From contig JAPOXI010000065.1 of NCBI GenBank assembly GCA_026707185.1, positions 1 to 29,454 of the forward strand: 29,454 nucleotides of DNA, read 5' to 3'. A program made the position numbers and the translations under genes. The stretch comes from Chloroflexota bacterium (GTDB lineage Bacteria; Chloroflexota; UBA11872). The notes under the pieces are model-generated. The model searched no databases. It saw only the letters and a program-made list of their open reading frames with translations, and was not told the origin of the DNA. This document shows positions 7,030 through 15,910 of the stretch, in pieces. The first letter of the stretch is position 1, and each line of letters begins with the position of its first letter.

Positions 7030-10002
7030 TCAGCCGGCGGGGGTGCGCACGATGTGCGCGGGAACGTCCTGCACGGCACGCTCGGCCCAGAAGGGGTCGG
7101 CGGTGAAGAGGAACACCTGCCGGTCGCCGGGCATGTCGGCCAGTGCCGCCAGGCCGCTGGTGGTGCGACCCGGATCCCAGTTGACGAACATTTCGTCCAG
7201 GAACAACGGCAGCGGCTCGTCGCCTTCGACGAGGTCGACCATGGCCAGCCGAAGCGCGAAGTAGATCTGCTGAATCGTGCCGCGGCTCAGCGGCGTATCC
7301 ACATCCTGCGGAAAGTCCTCGCCGGTCCGGCGGACTTGAAGCTTCACGTCTCCGGACGCGGCGTCATCGACCGTGAGCAGGTCATAGCGTCCACCAGTGA
7401 AGTGGCGCAGGTGGGCGCCGGCAGCTTGAAGGAGCGGCGCCTGGTAGCGCTCGCGATACGAGTGTTCGGCCACCAAAACCACCTGACGGAGCAGAGCGAG
7501 ACGGTCGTGTTCGCGGCGAACAACGGCCAATTGCTCCTCGGCAGCCTGAATCGCGCCCACGATGTGGGCGGGACCAGGCTCGGCGCTTAATCTGTCGCGC
7601 TCCGTGGTCAGTTGGCCTTTCTCAGCCGCCAGATCCTGGCCCGCCGAACGCAGTTCTTCCGCTTGAAGGCGATGCTGAACGCGATCTTCGTCGCTGAGAC
7701 CAACGGTTTCCCCCGCGGCGGCTAGCTCTTCAGCCTCGGAAACACGCCCATGCCATCCCGGTGACTCGCGTTCCAGATCGGCCAGGACCCGATTCGCCTC
7801 GGCCCGTGATTCCTGGGCCTCGAGGAACCTCTTGAGCCCCACCAACGCATCGATTCCATCGGGATCGAGAGCAGTCAGCGACGTATCAATTCGCTCGAGT
7901 TCGAGCACGGCAGCATCGCGTTCTTGATTGCACGCTTCGAGCCGTTGGCGTCGTTCAGCGAGTTCCGCGGCGGCTTCGGACGCGGCCCGCTCGGACTCCA
8001 ACGCCTCACCAAGGGCGCGCCGGGCAGCCGGCGCTGCTTCAAACGGATCGGCCGGCAACTCCACTTCGAGAGTCAGACGCAGGCGGTCGACTTCGTCTCG
8101 CCAAGCTGCCAGCCGCGCCGCTACTTCATCTCGATTGCGCCTGATGCGTCGCGTGTCCTGGACCGATTGGCGCATTTCTTCGAGATCGCGGACCAGTCCA
8201 TCCGAAGGGTTCTCGCGGTTGACCGGAGCAACCGGGACATTGGCGATGACTTCAAGAAAGTCAGCGCGGGCCGCGTGGTAGGCGGCCTCCACGGCGCGAG
8301 CCGACTCACGGGCCGCCGTCTCGGCCTCCTTCGCCCGCACCAAACCCTCGGCGTCCAACTCCCGCCTGAGGGCCGCGTCGCGTGCGCTCTGAGTACGGTT
8401 TAGCTCAGCCGGGATGTCGACGTCTGGGTCAAGCCCAACCACGCGGAGCCGGGCTTCCCAGTCGATGCGCGGCGCCGCGCGTACGAGACGACTCGACCAC
8501 CCGAGAGCAACAGCGGCGACCAGGGCTGCCGCTCCCACGATTGCAAGGATTGTGCCGACCACACCACCGATTCCGAAGCCAAGGCCGAGCAGCACGACGC
8601 CAACAAGACCGATGGCAGCCAGCAACGCGGTCGGCAGGGTTCTGGCCGGCGAGAGACGCTCGGCGCCTAACCGCCGCGCGGCGTCGATCTCGCGCAGGGT
8701 CCGCAAGCGCTCATCAAGTTCGCCCCTGCCTGGGACTGTATCGGAAGCTGCAAGCGACCTTTCCAAACGCACACGCACCGACTCAGCTGAGCGCACGTCT
8801 TCCAGCGCTGCGTCAAGCTTGCGACGCTCGTCGCTTGAGGCCGTGAGCCGTCCACGCATCTCGGCGACCGATAGGCTGAGAAGGGCGTCGCTCGTCTGAG
8901 CTTCGACACGTTCCGAGACCAGTGCACGGACGGCGACTTCGCGCAACGCACCGTCGCGGCGTTGCAACTCGGCGTTCATGCTGTCAATTCGGTCTTGATC
9001 GGCATGGGCCAGAGCAAGCTCGCGATCCTGGTGTTCGATGCAGTCGCGGGCGTCCAGCAGCCGACGAGCCGAATCCTCGATTTCACTCGCTTGCTCGAGT
9101 GATTCGATCTCCTGCAGGTGAGAACTCTTCGCCTTAGCAAGCTCTTCGAGTCTCGCTTCGAGGTCAGCGCGCCGTTCAGGGGTGTCGTCGGGCAGGACGC
9201 CTTCCGGTGACAAGGCATCCGCCTGAATCCTTAGGCGGTCCATGCGTTCCACGCGTCCGACCAGGGGCGCCAGCGTGGCGTCGCGCTCCAGGGCCAGCTC
9301 GATGCGTTGAAGCTTGCGCGTGTTGTCTGCGAGTTCGGCTGCAATGCCGCGTAGGCGCTCGTCGGCCGCTTCGATCTGCGCGCGGCGCTGGGCGGCTTCG
9401 CGGAGACCGTCTCGCAAGCCCCTGATCTGGGCGGCAATCTCGCGGGCCTCCGGCCGGCCGCGACGGTCGGGTCGCCAGAGCCGTCGGCGCTCGGTGTCGA
9501 GTGCGCTTACTACGGCACGCGACGGACGCAGAAAGTCGTAGGAACTGCCGCCCAAAACTCGATCTTGGACGTGTTGCCACGCCCAGGCGTCGAGGCCGAG
9601 CGCTTCCTCCTGGGTCAAGGCATAGACATTCTTGAAGACATCGCGGGTCATGAGGCCAACCGCGGGGATCGGCCTATTGGCCAGCCGTGCCTCACTCTGT
9701 GAGTGAATCAGGCGGCCCTCAGGTCTGGAGGTAAGCCGACGAGCGACTCGAACCTGATCGCCGTCGCTCAGCTCCAGGTCAAGTCGACCGTCAAGGTAGC
9801 GGCCGTCCCAGGGCCGATAGGGATGCGCCTCAGCGGTGGCGGGCGAAAAACCAAACAGGGCGCTGGCAAAGAACTCGAATAAGGCGCTCTTGCCAGACTC
9901 GTTGGGCCCTAGCACCACAACCACGCCGGCGTGGGCCAGACCCGACACGGTCCAATGATCGATGGGCCCGAAGGCATCGATGGACCAGCCGTCGATTCTC
10001 AC
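7030..10002 (-). CDS. yhaN: YhaN-like SMC/Rad50-type ATPase with central membrane hairpin
   Basis: A 990-residue ATPase of the AAA_27/YhaN group. The N-terminal half-site has Walker A GPNESGKS (32-39). Long arginine- and glutamate-rich coiled coils follow, broken at about 455-505 by a strongly hydrophobic stretch long enough for two membrane helices. The C-terminal half-site carries a signature-like LSRGTIQQIYFALRLA (about 903-918) and Walker B LPLFLDEMFVNWD (about 930-942). In Firmicutes, YhaN pairs with the nuclease YhaO and is counted with DNA repair (SbcE/SbcF in Staphylococcus). Here too it sits directly behind yhaO, its GTG start overlapping the yhaO stop in a GTGA. The two proteins probably form a membrane-attached Mre11/Rad50-like complex. 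It ends 51 bases from the convergent M42 gene. Confidence 0.88.
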   Translation of the reverse strand: MRIDGWSIDAFGPIDHWTVSGLAHAGVVVVLGPNESGKSALFEFFASALFGFSPATAEAHPYRPWDGRYLDGRLDLELSDGDQVRVARRLTSRPEGRLIHSQSEARLANRPIPAVGLMTRDVFKNVYALTQEEALGLDAWAWQHVQDRVLGGSSYDFLRPSRAVVSALDTERRRLWRPDRRGRPEAREIAAQIRGLRDGLREAAQRRAQIEAADERLRGIAAELADNTRKLQRIELALERDATLAPLVGRVERMDRLRIQADALSPEGVLPDDTPERRADLEARLEELAKAKSSHLQEIESLEQASEIEDSARRLLDARDCIEHQDRELALAHADQDRIDSMNAELQRRDGALREVAVRALVSERVEAQTSDALLSLSVAEMRGRLTASSDERRKLDAALEDVRSAESVRVRLERSLAASDTVPGRGELDERLRTLREIDAARRLGAERLSPARTLPTALLAAIGLVGVVLLGLGFGIGGVVGTILAIVGAAALVAAVALGWSSRLVRAAPRIDWEARLRVVGLDPDVDIPAELNRTQSARDAALRRELDAEGLVRAKEAETAARESARAVEAAYHAARADFLEVIANVPVAPVNRENPSDGLVRDLEEMRQSVQDTRRIRRNRDEVAARLAAWRDEVDRLRLTLEVELPADPFEAAPAARRALGEALESERAASEAAAELAERRQRLEACNQERDAAVLELERIDTSLTALDPDGIDALVGLKRFLEAQESRAEANRVLADLERESPGWHGRVSEAEELAAAGETVGLSDEDRVQHRLQAEELRSAGQDLAAEKGQLTTERDRLSAEPGPAHIVGAIQAAEEQLAVVRREHDRLALLRQVVLVAEHSYRERYQAPLLQAAGAHLRHFTGGRYDLLTVDDAASGDVKLQVRRTGEDFPQDVDTPLSRGTIQQIYFALRLAMVDLVEGDEPLPLFLDEMFVNWDPGRTTSGLAALADMPGDRQVFLFTADPFWAERAVQDVPAHIVRTPAG

Positions 10003-11261
10003 GCGGAGTCATTCCGCAAGAGACGTTCCGCCGCAGCTGCGTCGAGACCGCTGAGAAGCCCGCGGAGGTACGTCAAGCGTTCGTCTTGTTCGACGTGATC
10101 GTCGCCGAGGGCCAATTCCGAGGGGGCCAGCCGGGACAGAAGTCTGTCGTCGTGACCTGCCTTCTGAATCAGGTCCAATGCCTCGCCGAGCACGTGACGC
10201 TGGCCAGCATGGCGGCTCAGGTCAATCGGCGGAGAAAGCCCCACATCGCGAACGTCGACATCCAACGCACCGAGCGATTCGCACAGATACTCGGCGAGGC
10301 CACTGCGTTCCTCACCGCTGCGAAGTACTGCCGCCAGTGGGCACGGACCCGAGAGCTCTACGCGCAGAATCCAGTCCTGGCCAGACGGCATGATTCCACC
10401 CGACTCTTGCAGGCCTTCGAACGTCGCTCGAACCGCGGCCTGGACGTCCCCGATGGCGTGGGCCGCGCTCAGATCCAGATCCGTCAGTTGTTCCCAGCGC
10501 ACCCGTGCGAGTGGGTGAAAGCGAACCTGCGGTGGTTCGGGCGGACTGAGCTCAACCACCAGCGCCCCTTTGCTACCCGTTTCGCCGAAGTCACGACCCT
10601 GCAGGTTGCCCGGATACCAGGCGGGCGAGTCCTCGCGTAGACGCTGCCGCTTGTGGATGTGTCCCAGCGCCCAGTAGTCGTAGCCGGTGTCGAGATCGGC
10701 CAGGGCGGCGGGTGCGTAGACGTTTCCTGCTTCGTCGTCCGCAGCCCCCTGCGCGCCACCGACATCGGCGTGAAGAAGGGCCACGGCAGGACCAGGACCG
10801 GGGGCCGGCGGGAATGTGGAGGCCAGGTTTGTCGATTCGTGGGTTGTCTGGTGCCCTGCAGCCACGACCCATCCGATGCGCTCGCCACCGCGATTGATCG
10901 GGACCTTTCGAGGTGTTCGGGAACTGTGCAGGTGAAAGTTGGTTGACGGCCAGTCGATATGGCTGGCGCGATAGTTGATCCGACCGGGGTCGTGGTTGCC
11001 GGTGGCGTAGACCACGGTGACGCCTCTTTCGGTCAGTCGCCGCAGCTCACGTGTCAGCACTCGTTCGGTGGCGATGGTCAGCCATTCGTTGTCAAAGAGG
11101 TCGCCGGCGATTAGGAGAGCGTCAGCTCGCTCCTCAAGCGTGAGGTCCACCAGTGCAGTAAAGGCTTCGCGGCCCGCCTGTTGAAGCCTTTGACGCAGGT
11201 CCGCGTCCTGCCGCCGAAACGGCGTGTCCAGGTGGATATCTGCCGCATGGATTACGCGCAC
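9999..11261 (-). CDS. yhaO: YhaO-like DNA repair exonuclease (Mre11/SbcD-type phosphoesterase)
   Basis: A 420-residue calcineurin-like metallophosphoesterase with the complete Mre11 motif series: Asp8-x-His10 (AADIHLD), GDLFD (53-57), GNHD (88-91), the lone His in LLHADVGG (164), and GHIHKR (200-205). These bind the two manganese ions for nuclease action on DNA ends. The C-terminal part (about 260-420) would serve as capping and partner-binding region. Length and pairing with yhaN match the YhaO/YhaN system better than SbcD/SbcC. The start is GTG at 11261, with GGGAG about ten bases upstream. It follows the GGT-like gene after 114 bases, in which I see no terminator. Confidence 0.9.
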   Translation of the reverse strand: MRVIHAADIHLDTPFRRQDADLRQRLQQAGREAFTALVDLTLEERADALLIAGDLFDNEWLTIATERVLTRELRRLTERGVTVVYATGNHDPGRINYRASHIDWPSTNFHLHSSRTPRKVPINRGGERIGWVVAAGHQTTHESTNLASTFPPAPGPGPAVALLHADVGGAQGAADDEAGNVYAPAALADLDTGYDYWALGHIHKRQRLREDSPAWYPGNLQGRDFGETGSKGALVVELSPPEPPQVRFHPLARVRWEQLTDLDLSAAHAIGDVQAAVRATFEGLQESGGIMPSGQDWILRVELSGPCPLAAVLRSGEERSGLAEYLCESLGALDVDVRDVGLSPPIDLSRHAGQRHVLGEALDLIQKAGHDDRLLSRLAPSELALGDDHVEQDERLTYLRGLLSGLDAAAAERLLRNDSA

Positions 11262-11375
11262 CCGGACGACGCTCCCGCCGTGACTGCGTAGCGCGAAGGA
11301 GTGAACCAGCGACGCTCCGGACGCGGGGTCTCATGGTCCAACGCGTCCCGACTCCTCACCAGCTCACGCACCGGA

Positions 11376-12977
11376 TCAGACGCCGATGGCGTACCCGTCT
11401 CGTCGCGGATCGGCGCCTCCCTGGAGCGCGCCGGTGGCTGGGTTACGGCTGGCGCCCTGCATGCCGCCGACGGTCATGGTCCAGGGGTCGGTGGCTTCGG
11501 CGCCGTGGCCTTGAGCGCAGAGGGCGTCGATCGCGTTCTGATCGATGCGCGATTCGACAAGCACCAGGGCGCCATCCATGAGCCGCATTCGTGGAGCTTC
11601 AATGGCGGCCTGCACGTCCAACCCGAAGTCCACGTGCTGCACTAGCGCCTGTGGCTGGGTCTGGCAGATGCCGTAGCTGCCCGGCGTGCCCAGCGCCAGG
11701 ACCGGTTCGCCATCGCGCAGGGAGATCGTTGGAGCAATTGGCAAGGAGAGTGGCGCTCCGGGGTAGAGGTGATTCGGACTGAGCGGGTTCAAATCGCCCC
11801 ACCGAAGCAGATCGTTGGTCAGCACCCCATGTCCCTGGACGACGATCCCGGAGCCGAACCCGGCACCCAGGCTTTGCGTCAGACACACGGCGTTGCCCTC
11901 CCCGTCCATCACCGAGAACGAGGTGGTGTGCTCCAGCATCGGATCCGGCTGCGAGCCTGGCGGCGGCGCGGCTCCGATCTGCTCCGTGGGACCGTTGACG
12001 GCCTCGGCCGAGTCCAGCAAGCCGCGCAGGCGATCCAGGTTTTCGTCTCCCAGGATCTCTTCAACGATCTCAATAGGCGCGTTGGCATGCCGGAATCGTG
12101 CTCTGGACGACAGGCGAACCGCGCGGATGATCGCGTCCAGGTGGTCAACACCATTTCGCTCCAGGTTGCCGATGTCCAAATGGGAGATGAGCCCAAGCGT
12201 CATCAGCATCTGAAAGCCCTCGGACGGCGGCGGGGCGCCATTCACTTGCAGGCCGCGGTAGTCGATCCGAATCGGGTCTTGCCAGCGGGCTTCCACGGCG
12301 GCCAGGTCGTCCATGGAAAGCGCGCCGCCGAGCGCCTGAATCTCGTTGACGAGCGCCTGGCCTAGCTCGCCGTGATACAGGTAGTCCGGACCCTCGCTTA
12401 CGAGGGCCTCGTAGGTCGCCGCCAGATCGTGCTGTTGCAGCATCCAGCCGGCGTCAGGCTCCTCACCGTCGTCCAGAAAGATCTCCGACCAGCCCGCAAA
12501 AACCTCGGCGATGTCATTCAGACGGCCGCCGATCATGTGGGCGTTGCCTTCGCTGACGGGGAAGCCTCCACGCGCCAGCTCGATGGCATCGGCGAACAGC
12601 TCGGCCGTCGGGCGCGTGCCGTACGCGTCCAGCAGCTTCATCCAGCCGGCAAGGCTGGCAGGCGGTCCCACGCCGTGCGGACCGCGGGTCAGATCGTCGT
12701 AGCGTCGCGCGATAGGGTCGAACTCAAGGGGAACCGCCGGCGTAAAGTCCAGACTGCGCACGCGGCGCTCGGCAGCCACGTAGACCATGGCCGTTCCCAT
12801 GCCGGCCAGGCCGGACATATAGGGCTCGACCACATCAAGCGCGGCCGCGGTGGCAACAGCGGCATCGAACGCGTTGCCGCCGTTGGACAGGATTCGCGCG
12901 CCCGCTTGCGCCGCGAGGGGATGCGCCGCCGCTACGACGCCTCGGCGGGAGGTGACGCTGGGCCGCCGTCCGAACAT
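11376..12977 (-). CDS. Gamma-glutamyltranspeptidase-family Ntn hydrolase (substrate uncertain)
   Basis: A 533-residue member of the self-cleaving GGT family. Visible are the N-terminal SNGGNAFDAAVA block (31-42), the processing/nucleophile threonine in HTTSFSVMD (Thr351), and the glycine-rich LGTPGSYGI segment late in the protein that forms the oxyanion region in GGT. Cleavage before Thr351 would give a large and a small subunit. Two features depart from classical GGT. There is no signal peptide, so it should be cytoplasmic. The segment that normally reads D-F-R-E-x-A-P, whose Arg holds the gamma-glutamyl carboxylate, reads DFTPAVP (77-83). It may therefore hydrolyse a different amide. The start ATG is preceded by AAGGAG at 12993-12988. 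Confidence 0.87.
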   Translation of the reverse strand: MFGRRPSVTSRRGVVAAAHPLAAQAGARILSNGGNAFDAAVATAAALDVVEPYMSGLAGMGTAMVYVAAERRVRSLDFTPAVPLEFDPIARRYDDLTRGPHGVGPPASLAGWMKLLDAYGTRPTAELFADAIELARGGFPVSEGNAHMIGGRLNDIAEVFAGWSEIFLDDGEEPDAGWMLQQHDLAATYEALVSEGPDYLYHGELGQALVNEIQALGGALSMDDLAAVEARWQDPIRIDYRGLQVNGAPPPSEGFQMLMTLGLISHLDIGNLERNGVDHLDAIIRAVRLSSRARFRHANAPIEIVEEILGDENLDRLRGLLDSAEAVNGPTEQIGAAPPPGSQPDPMLEHTTSFSVMDGEGNAVCLTQSLGAGFGSGIVVQGHGVLTNDLLRWGDLNPLSPNHLYPGAPLSLPIAPTISLRDGEPVLALGTPGSYGICQTQPQALVQHVDFGLDVQAAIEAPRMRLMDGALVLVESRIDQNAIDALCAQGHGAEATDPWTMTVGGMQGASRNPATGALQGGADPRRDGYAIGV

Positions 12978-12987
12978 GGGCGTTCAA

Positions 12988-12993
12988 CTCCTT
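12988..12993 (-). promoter_or_regulatory. Ribosome-binding site of the GGT-like gene
   Basis: AAGGAG on the minus strand, 10 bases before the ATG at 12977. It supports that start. The rest of the 106-base gap to the Crp gene contains a short imperfect inverted repeat around GGCTAGCC (about 13068-13083) but no T-run, so I do not call a terminator. Confidence 0.6.
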
Positions 12994-13083
12994 GCGAAGG
13001 GCGAAAGTCCGGTTGATGCTCGCTCGCAGGCATCGTGTCATATTCGAGGCGCATCCGCGTCTCAATCGCCGGCTAGCCAGCCG

Positions 13084-13806
13084 TTAGTACGCCTCGGCCA
13101 CGTCCTCCAGCGCCTGCCGATTGAGGACGTCGATGCGCTTGCGGCCAATGGCGATCAGCCCGGCATTCTTCAGCTCATTCAAAGCCTGCGTTGCCGTCTC
13201 ACGCGAGGTGCCGACGCGTTCAGCCAGATCGTTGTGCGTCAATCCCGTCACGCGGGCATTGGAGTCGGTAGAGAGACGCAGGATCAATGTCGCCAGGCGA
13301 GCGGTGAGCGACTTGAGCGCCAGGTCCTCAAGCTGCGCTTCAGCGTCGCTCAGGCGGTCGGCCAAAGTCTGCATGATGCGAACGCCGACCGTCGGAAAGC
13401 GACCGATGAGGTACTCCAGGTCTCGTCGGCCGATGACGCAGAGTGTCGACTCCTCCAATGTCTCGGCGAACGAGTCGTGGAGCGCTTGCCCCAGGAGCGC
13501 CATCTCTCCGAAGAACATGCCTGGCTCGACGTTGGACGTGATGAAGCGCTTGCCATCGGGAGAGATGCGGTAGACCTGAACGTGGCCCGTCTTCAGGAGG
13601 AATAGCGTCTCAGACTTCTCGTCCGGCTGGTAGAGGATTCGCCCTGGGCCGATCGTCGACATGCGTGTGCTGCGCTCAACTTCGTGGATTTGCGCCTCGG
13701 AGAGGTCTTGGAAGACCTCGACTTGCCGCAAATACCGGCGCTTGACTGCACCGGCATCCGGCTGCTGGCTGGCCGTTCGTCCAGCGCTCAGCCCTGCATC
13801 ACGCAT
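13084..13806 (-). CDS. Crp/Fnr-family transcriptional regulator
   Basis: A 240-residue DNA-binding regulator. A cyclic-nucleotide-binding-like beta-barrel spans about 32-140, with an LFLLKTGHVQVYR strand pair and the PGMFFGEMALLG turn (95-106). A dimerisation helix follows (about 140-170), then a winged helix-turn-helix whose recognition part is LTHNDLAERVGTSRETATQALNEL (two helices, 189-212). The phosphate-binding loop lacks the Arg-Ser pair of E. coli CRP, so cAMP binding is doubtful, and there are no N-terminal cysteines for an Fnr-type iron-sulphur cluster. The signal is unknown. It lies between ribF and the GGT-like gene on the same strand. About 20 N-terminal residues look like a disordered extension, so a later start is possible. 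Confidence 0.88.
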   Translation of the reverse strand: MRDAGLSAGRTASQQPDAGAVKRRYLRQVEVFQDLSEAQIHEVERSTRMSTIGPGRILYQPDEKSETLFLLKTGHVQVYRISPDGKRFITSNVEPGMFFGEMALLGQALHDSFAETLEESTLCVIGRRDLEYLIGRFPTVGVRIMQTLADRLSDAEAQLEDLALKSLTARLATLILRLSTDSNARVTGLTHNDLAERVGTSRETATQALNELKNAGLIAIGRKRIDVLNRQALEDVAEAY

Positions 13807-13948
13807 CGCTCACCGCCCGATATCGTTGCGCCGCTTGGGACTCTGGTGCCTGAACCGCTATCGAAGAGCCGCAAATGACGACCTCGCGGCCCGCCACACA
13901 TGTTGGCACAGCCGAACGGATGATTGAGTCTGCCCATTCCGGGAGCAT
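13799..13948 (-). CDS. Possible small ORF (49 aa) between ribF and the Crp-type regulator
   Basis: A 49-codon frame begins with ATG ten bases after the ribF stop and ends overlapping the first codons of the regulator by eight bases, a spacing that would suit translational coupling. The peptide has two cysteines (PTCVAG, VVICGSS) and no known motif. The ribosome-binding site is weak (TGAG) and I recognise no family. It may simply be an open stretch in the 152-base leader that holds the regulator's promoter. Confidence 0.2.
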   Translation of the reverse strand: MLPEWADSIIRSAVPTCVAGREVVICGSSIAVQAPESQAAQRYRAVSDA

Positions 13949-13958
13949 GTCGCCGCAC

Positions 13959-14951
13959 TCAGGTCGGCACTCGAAGAAACGGTATCGCTTGTTCTGATCC
14001 GCCAAGGTCCATGGTCGCGGCCGCCTCGCGATCACGCCGCATCGCCTTCACCAAGTCCTCGACCGAGTGAAAGGCCTCCTGGCCGCGGAGCCAGGCGCTG
14101 ATGAAAGTTCGCAAACCAAGGCCGTAAATATCACCGTCGAACCCCAGGAGATGGACCTCGAAGAGTCTGACGCCGGAGCCAAAGGTAGGACGGGTGCCAA
14201 CGCTGACGAGTGCCCGGTAGAGCGTCGAGTCCCCGTCCACGAGCGCTGATCCCGCATAAACGCCGTCGGCTGGAAGGACCAGCCAGGGAGGCATTTGCAC
14301 GTTGGCCGTCGGAAAGCCCAATTCACGACCTTGACCGTCGCCGCGGCCAACCGTTCCATACAAACTGTGGATCCTGTCCAGGATTCCGTGAAGCCGAGCC
14401 AGTTCACCAGCGGCCAGGGCCATTCGAGCCTGACGGCTCGAAACTGCGCCTGGCTCACCCTCGTAGCGCACCGGCACGTGCGCGAATCCCAGGCGGGGCG
14501 CCAGACGCGCGATGACATCCGGCGTGCCCTGCCGATCCCGACCAATCGCCGCGTTTGGTCCGGTGACGAGCGTCCGCATGTCCAGGCGCACAATGAGGTC
14601 GCTGAGAAAGTCGTCGGCCGAGCGGCGTGAAAACGCTCGGTCGAAACGCAGTACGACGACGTCGTCCACGCCTGAAGCAGCCAACAAGGCAATCCGATCG
14701 TCCAGCCCGGTCAACAGCCGTCGAGGTTCGGCCGGTCGCAGAATCCATTCGGGCGGAGGCCAAAGCGTCACCGCGACCGCCCGGCCGTCACCGAGCGCTG
14801 CAGCGGAACGACTGGTGGCATTCAGGAGGGCCTGGTGACCACGATGGACGCCGTCAAACCGGCCAACCGTTACAGCCCCGCCACCCAGCGGTTCAAAGTC
14901 GTCGTCTTCGCGAAAGATGCGTACGGGGCGAAAGCCTGTCGCCTGGGCCAT
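13959..14951 (-). CDS. ribF: Bifunctional riboflavin kinase / FMN adenylyltransferase (FAD synthetase)
   Basis: Makes FMN from riboflavin and then FAD from FMN. The C-terminal flavokinase domain (about 196-325) is canonical: GRELGFPTANV (208-218), VGTRPTFG, and FEVHLLGFDGDIYG (264-277). The N-terminal nucleotidyltransferase domain keeps HRGH (36-39) in VGRFDGVHRGHQ but departs from the family elsewhere. TLWPPPEW replaces the usual TFDPHP, and GPNAAIGRDR replaces GxDFRFGRGR. I chose the ATG at 14951 because it forms an ATGA overlap with the truB stop. A TTG at 14966 would add five residues. It is the last gene of the nusA operon, a common place for ribF. Confidence 0.93.
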   Translation of the reverse strand: MAQATGFRPVRIFREDDDFEPLGGGAVTVGRFDGVHRGHQALLNATSRSAAALGDGRAVAVTLWPPPEWILRPAEPRRLLTGLDDRIALLAASGVDDVVVLRFDRAFSRRSADDFLSDLIVRLDMRTLVTGPNAAIGRDRQGTPDVIARLAPRLGFAHVPVRYEGEPGAVSSRQARMALAAGELARLHGILDRIHSLYGTVGRGDGQGRELGFPTANVQMPPWLVLPADGVYAGSALVDGDSTLYRALVSVGTRPTFGSGVRLFEVHLLGFDGDIYGLGLRTFISAWLRGQEAFHSVEDLVKAMRRDREAAATMDLGGSEQAIPFLRVPT

Positions 14952-15910
14952 CACGCCGGCTTCCAAACAATGTGAGGCGTCCAGCAGCCGGCCTGGCTAT
15001 TTGCCAGGCCGAGAAAGTTGCCGTCACCGTCATACAGACGGTGCGGGCCCACAGCAGAACGCCTAAGCGTACGCCCGTGGCCGAATTCAACCCGATCGCT
15101 GTCGCTCAGGATGGCCGCCGGAAGATGCTCGACGACGGTGTCCGGGGCGTAGAGCAGTGTGTCGACGTAGCCCTCGCGCGCCGCGATCTCGAGTTGCCAC
15201 ATTTCGGTCGCCGCGTTCAGTGTGAATGGTCCTACGCGAGTCCGTGTCAGTCCGAAAAGCGTGGCGCCGCAGCCAATCGCCTCTCCCAAATCACGAGCCA
15301 GCGCCCGAATGTAGGTGCCGGACGAGCACTCGATCCGCAGACCGGCCAGCAAGGCGTGACTCCATCCCGTTCCGTCGCCAAACTGCAGGCGCCCTTCGAC
15401 AACCCGTAGGCCGATACGGCCGGCCGACACGAGGCGCAGCCTTCGAACGTGGACTCGACGTGGTGGCAGATCTAGCCGTCGACCAGCACGAGCCGAGCGA
15501 TAGGCGCGCACGCCGCCGACACGTAGGGCCGAGTACGTCGGCGGACGCTGTTCAATCTCGCCCGTAAATCCAGGAAGTGCCTGTTCGACGGCCTTCGGCT
15601 CCGGCGATGGGCGGGGTTCGCCGGTCGGATGCGTCTCCAGGTCGCACGAGGGCGTCTCTATTCCAAAGAGCACGGCGGCCTCATAAGTCTTTGGCATTTC
15701 CAGAACGTAGCTGCTCAGCCGGGTCGAGCGCCCCACGGCCAACGGCAGGACTCCCCAGGCCAATGGATCCAGCGTGCCGCAGTGTCCTACGCGTCGCACG
15801 CCAACGGTGCGGCGAACGCGCCCGACAACCTGAGTAGAACCAACGCCGATTGGCTTGTAGACATTCAAGAACCCGCCATCGGGCGGCATCTGTCCATCAC
15901 GGGTCATCAT
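14951..15910 (-). CDS. truB: tRNA pseudouridine(55) synthase
   Basis: Converts U55 in the T-loop of tRNAs to pseudouridine. The N-terminus reads GGFLNVYKPIGVGS. The catalytic Asp is in GHCGTLDPLAWGVLP, residue 48 from this start, where the usual Thr after Leu-Ala is Trp. RPPTYSALRVGG and CSSGTYIRALARDLG are the other family signatures, and a small C-terminal PUA-like segment follows. Start choice is uncertain: ATG codons exist at 15910, 15907 and 15889, and a TTG at 15925. The first two overlap the rbfA stop by 11-14 bases, and the last would still leave the full domain. The operon position between rbfA and ribF is standard. Confidence 0.94.
   Translation of the reverse strand: MMTRDGQMPPDGGFLNVYKPIGVGSTQVVGRVRRTVGVRRVGHCGTLDPLAWGVLPLAVGRSTRLSSYVLEMPKTYEAAVLFGIETPSCDLETHPTGEPRPSPEPKAVEQALPGFTGEIEQRPPTYSALRVGGVRAYRSARAGRRLDLPPRRVHVRRLRLVSAGRIGLRVVEGRLQFGDGTGWSHALLAGLRIECSSGTYIRALARDLGEAIGCGATLFGLTRTRVGPFTLNAATEMWQLEIAAREGYVDTLLYAPDTVVEHLPAAILSDSDRVEFGHGRTLRRSAVGPHRLYDGDGNFLGLANSQAGCWTPHIVWKPA

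Noticed and set aside
13068..13083. Inverted repeat around GGCTAGCC after the Crp gene as terminator
   Set aside because: The stem is about five pairs with a wobble and there is no T-run.
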